The position numbers and the translations under genes were made by a program. A DNA stretch of 6,509 nucleotides from Anaerolineae bacterium (GTDB lineage Bacteria; Chloroflexota; Anaerolineae; Anaerolineales; UBA4823), in contig JAUXFR010000088.1 of assembly GCA_030622805.1 (NCBI GenBank), forward strand, positions 1 to 6,509, in the 5' to 3' direction. Within the stretch, counting starts at the first letter, position 1; each line of letters opens with the position of its first letter. Of this stretch, positions 5,701-6,509 are shown piece after piece. Under the pieces are notes generated by a model. The model was not told the origin of the DNA and searched no databases. It saw only the letters and a list, made by a program, of their open reading frames with translations.

Positions 5701-6509
5701 AACACTTGACGGCATCGTAATCTCACGCAAAGATAATGTAGCAGGACAATCAATTAGCACCCGATTATTCGGACGTTTGCTCACTGAGCGTGTTGTGGAT
5801 CCGGAAACGGGAGAGATTATCGCAGAAAGAAACGAAATTCTAAATCACAAAATTGTTCGACGGATCGTATCATCCAATGTTGAAGAAGTTAAAGTTCGTT
5901 CACCGCTGACCTGCGAACTGATTCATGGTGTCTGTGCCAGTTGCTATGGCTTGGACCTTGGAAGAGGAGATTTGGTCGCTATTGGTTCCGCCGTCGGTAT
6001 TGTCGCTGCTCAATCCATTGGTGAACCAGGCACACAGTTGACACTCCGAACATTTCACACAGGTGGTGTTGCCGCTGGCGCGGACATCACTACCGGTCTG
6101 CCGCGCGTTGAAGAGCTATTTGAAGCACGCAAACAGCCAAAAGGTGAAGCAGTTGTGACAGAAATCGGTGGAAAAACTGAAGTTACACTGTCTGACCGCT
6201 ACAGCGATCTTCGAATCATTCGCGTTTCGGATAGCGAAATGGTCAGTGATCCGTATGATCTACCCGAAGGATGGACGATCGCTGTAGAAGATGCCAGCGA
6301 GGTTGAACAAGGAGATGAACTCGCTTACCTAGTCAACGAAGAAGGTGAAAAGGAGAGCACTGTCACATCGCAAAACGCCGGTCGTGTTCGTATAGAAGAC
6401 GTCACTGAAGACGATGCAATCGGGGTTATTGTCTCCTATGAAATTACTCAGGAAGCCGAGTACCCAATTCCTTCAACCTCACGAATACTGGTCGAAAATG
6501 GAGAACATG
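2798..6509 (+). CDS. rpoC: DNA-directed RNA polymerase subunit beta', 3' partial
   Basis: Beta' forms the active centre and clamp of RNA polymerase. The GTG-started frame is uninterrupted for 1237 codons and runs off the right edge. Zinc site 1 is C59, C61, C74, C77. An insertion rich in coiled coil spans about 139-320. The lid and clamp helices that bind sigma follow EWMILNVLPVIPPDLRP (from E402), then the switch region GRFRRNLLGKRVDYSGRS. The catalytic loop NADFDGD holds Mg-binding D627, D629 and D631. The bridge helix lies near 920-955 (YFISTHGARKGLADTALRT from Y925). Zinc site 2 is C967, C1039, C1046, C1049. The trigger loop GEPGTQLTLRTFHTGG carries R1084 and H1087. It continues straight into ITTGLPRVEELFEAR, so the SI3 insertion of E. 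coli is absent. By comparison with E. coli, about 130-150 C-terminal residues are missing. The gene has its own promoter and leader, and rpoB is not directly upstream. Confidence 0.98.
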   Translation, partial: METKELTSLRISLASPETILSWSYGEVQKPETINYRRLRPEKDGLFCEAIFGPTRDWQCYCGKYKNIRYKGIVCDKCGVEVTRSSVRRERMGHIELSAPVAHVWYTRRIPSYLGLLLDISRRNLDRVLYFAQYVVTFVDEDGREKALKRLEEKIAQEEREHSAKTNAKIAELKANRDKDIRDLEEEITNVELQYDELIAEKLDPIIKAGQRTEKNIQDQIGSSPKAAIHFPDTDIVIVEAGEQISANHLSNVQSVVKLRLEELENELKDQKQNELAQINLQIESTRAESDLALEEIQFTLDEQLEEIREEHKNLRKELVDLKPLTFMAESRYRELRARWGQVFRADMGAEAFYDILHRLDLDKLSEELWYEVRNSRSKQKRKKATKRLQVVEDFRRSNNQPEWMILNVLPVIPPDLRPMVQLDGGRFATSDLNDLYRRVINRNNRLKRLLELGAPDVIVRNEKRMLQEAVDSLIDNSQRGKALSRRGRRELKSLSDMLKGKKGRFRRNLLGKRVDYSGRSVIVVGPNLKLFQCGLPKAMALELYRPFVISRLVAHNLAANVKGAKRFIERNRPEVWEVLEEVIQERPVLLNRAPTLHRLGIQAFEPVLVEGSAIQLHPLVTTAFNADFDGDQMAIHVPLSEKAVWEARQLMLSTKNILKPADGEPIISPAKDMVLGVYYLTKTHKEEHDGDGRIFATMDEVALAYQLDQVHIHADIKLLGDTWYDDQGNRLLKPQSRMIDTTVGRVLFNQVLPPEIQFVNMMLDKGGIKDLVAELYEIVGEDNTPEIADAIKDIGFAYATRSGYSLAISDITVPITKEEIINDALQKAELVSQDFSRGLLTEQERDERQIEIWQQTTNLLANEVREAMDPDGNLAAQAISGATKGGFGTISQLAGMRGLMADPSGRIIPLPIRSNFREGLTALEYFISTHGARKGLADTALRTADAGYLTRRLVDVAQDIIINDDDCGTLDGIVISRKDNVAGQSISTRLFGRLLTERVVDPETGEIIAERNEILNHKIVRRIVSSNVEEVKVRSPLTCELIHGVCASCYGLDLGRGDLVAIGSAVGIVAAQSIGEPGTQLTLRTFHTGGVAAGADITTGLPRVEELFEARKQPKGEAVVTEIGGKTEVTLSDRYSDLRIIRVSDSEMVSDPYDLPEGWTIAVEDASEVEQGDELAYLVNEEGEKESTVTSQNAGRVRIEDVTEDDAIGVIVSYEITQEAEYPIPSTSRILVENGEH

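Noticed and set aside
1..6509. tRNA, rRNA, CRISPR array, insertion sequence or phage genes
   Set aside because: No cloverleaf, rRNA-like stretch, regularly spaced repeat array, transposase or terminal inverted repeats were seen.

Overview
The window looks like chromosomal DNA from a bacterium of the Chloroflexota, most probably an Anaerolineae-like lineage. This placement is inferred from the style of the RNA polymerase beta' protein: a long coiled-coil insertion after the N-terminal zinc finger, no E. coli-type insertion in the trigger loop, and wording around the catalytic site that resembles Chloroflexota as I remember it. It was not confirmed by any search. Base composition is moderate and even across both genes, with no sign of a mobile element.

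Layout: (1) bases 1-2460 hold the 3' part of a large membrane sensor histidine kinase, with Cache-like sensor, TM, HAMP, GAF, PAS, HisKA and HATPase domains; its true start lies to the left of the window. (2) Bases 2461-2797 are a 337-bp intergenic region with a near-consensus sigma-70-type promoter (TTGACC, 18 bp, TATAAT) and a predicted leader of about 260 nt rich in possible RNA structure. (3) Bases 2798-6509 hold rpoC, encoding the beta' subunit of RNA polymerase. It starts at GTG behind a perfect AGGAGG and is still open at the right edge, lacking roughly the last 130-150 residues. All features lie on the + strand.

The genes do not look like a functional pair. The kinase belongs to a two-component system whose response regulator is not visible here, while rpoC is a core transcription gene with its own promoter. 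What is unusual is the context: rpoC normally follows rpoB closely and is cotranscribed with it, but here a sensor kinase sits upstream and rpoC seems to be transcribed alone. Its leader is long. It contains an 11-bp-arm hairpin just after the predicted transcription start, and then a compact element that folds on paper into a three-way junction whose two hairpin loops share a 5-nt complement. It ends in a 9-nt direct repeat and a GNRA-capped hairpin before the Shine-Dalgarno sequence. I recognise no known riboswitch class in it. This leader is the best candidate for something undescribed in the window, as a possible control of beta' synthesis once it is uncoupled from rpoB. The evidence is pairing by eye only.
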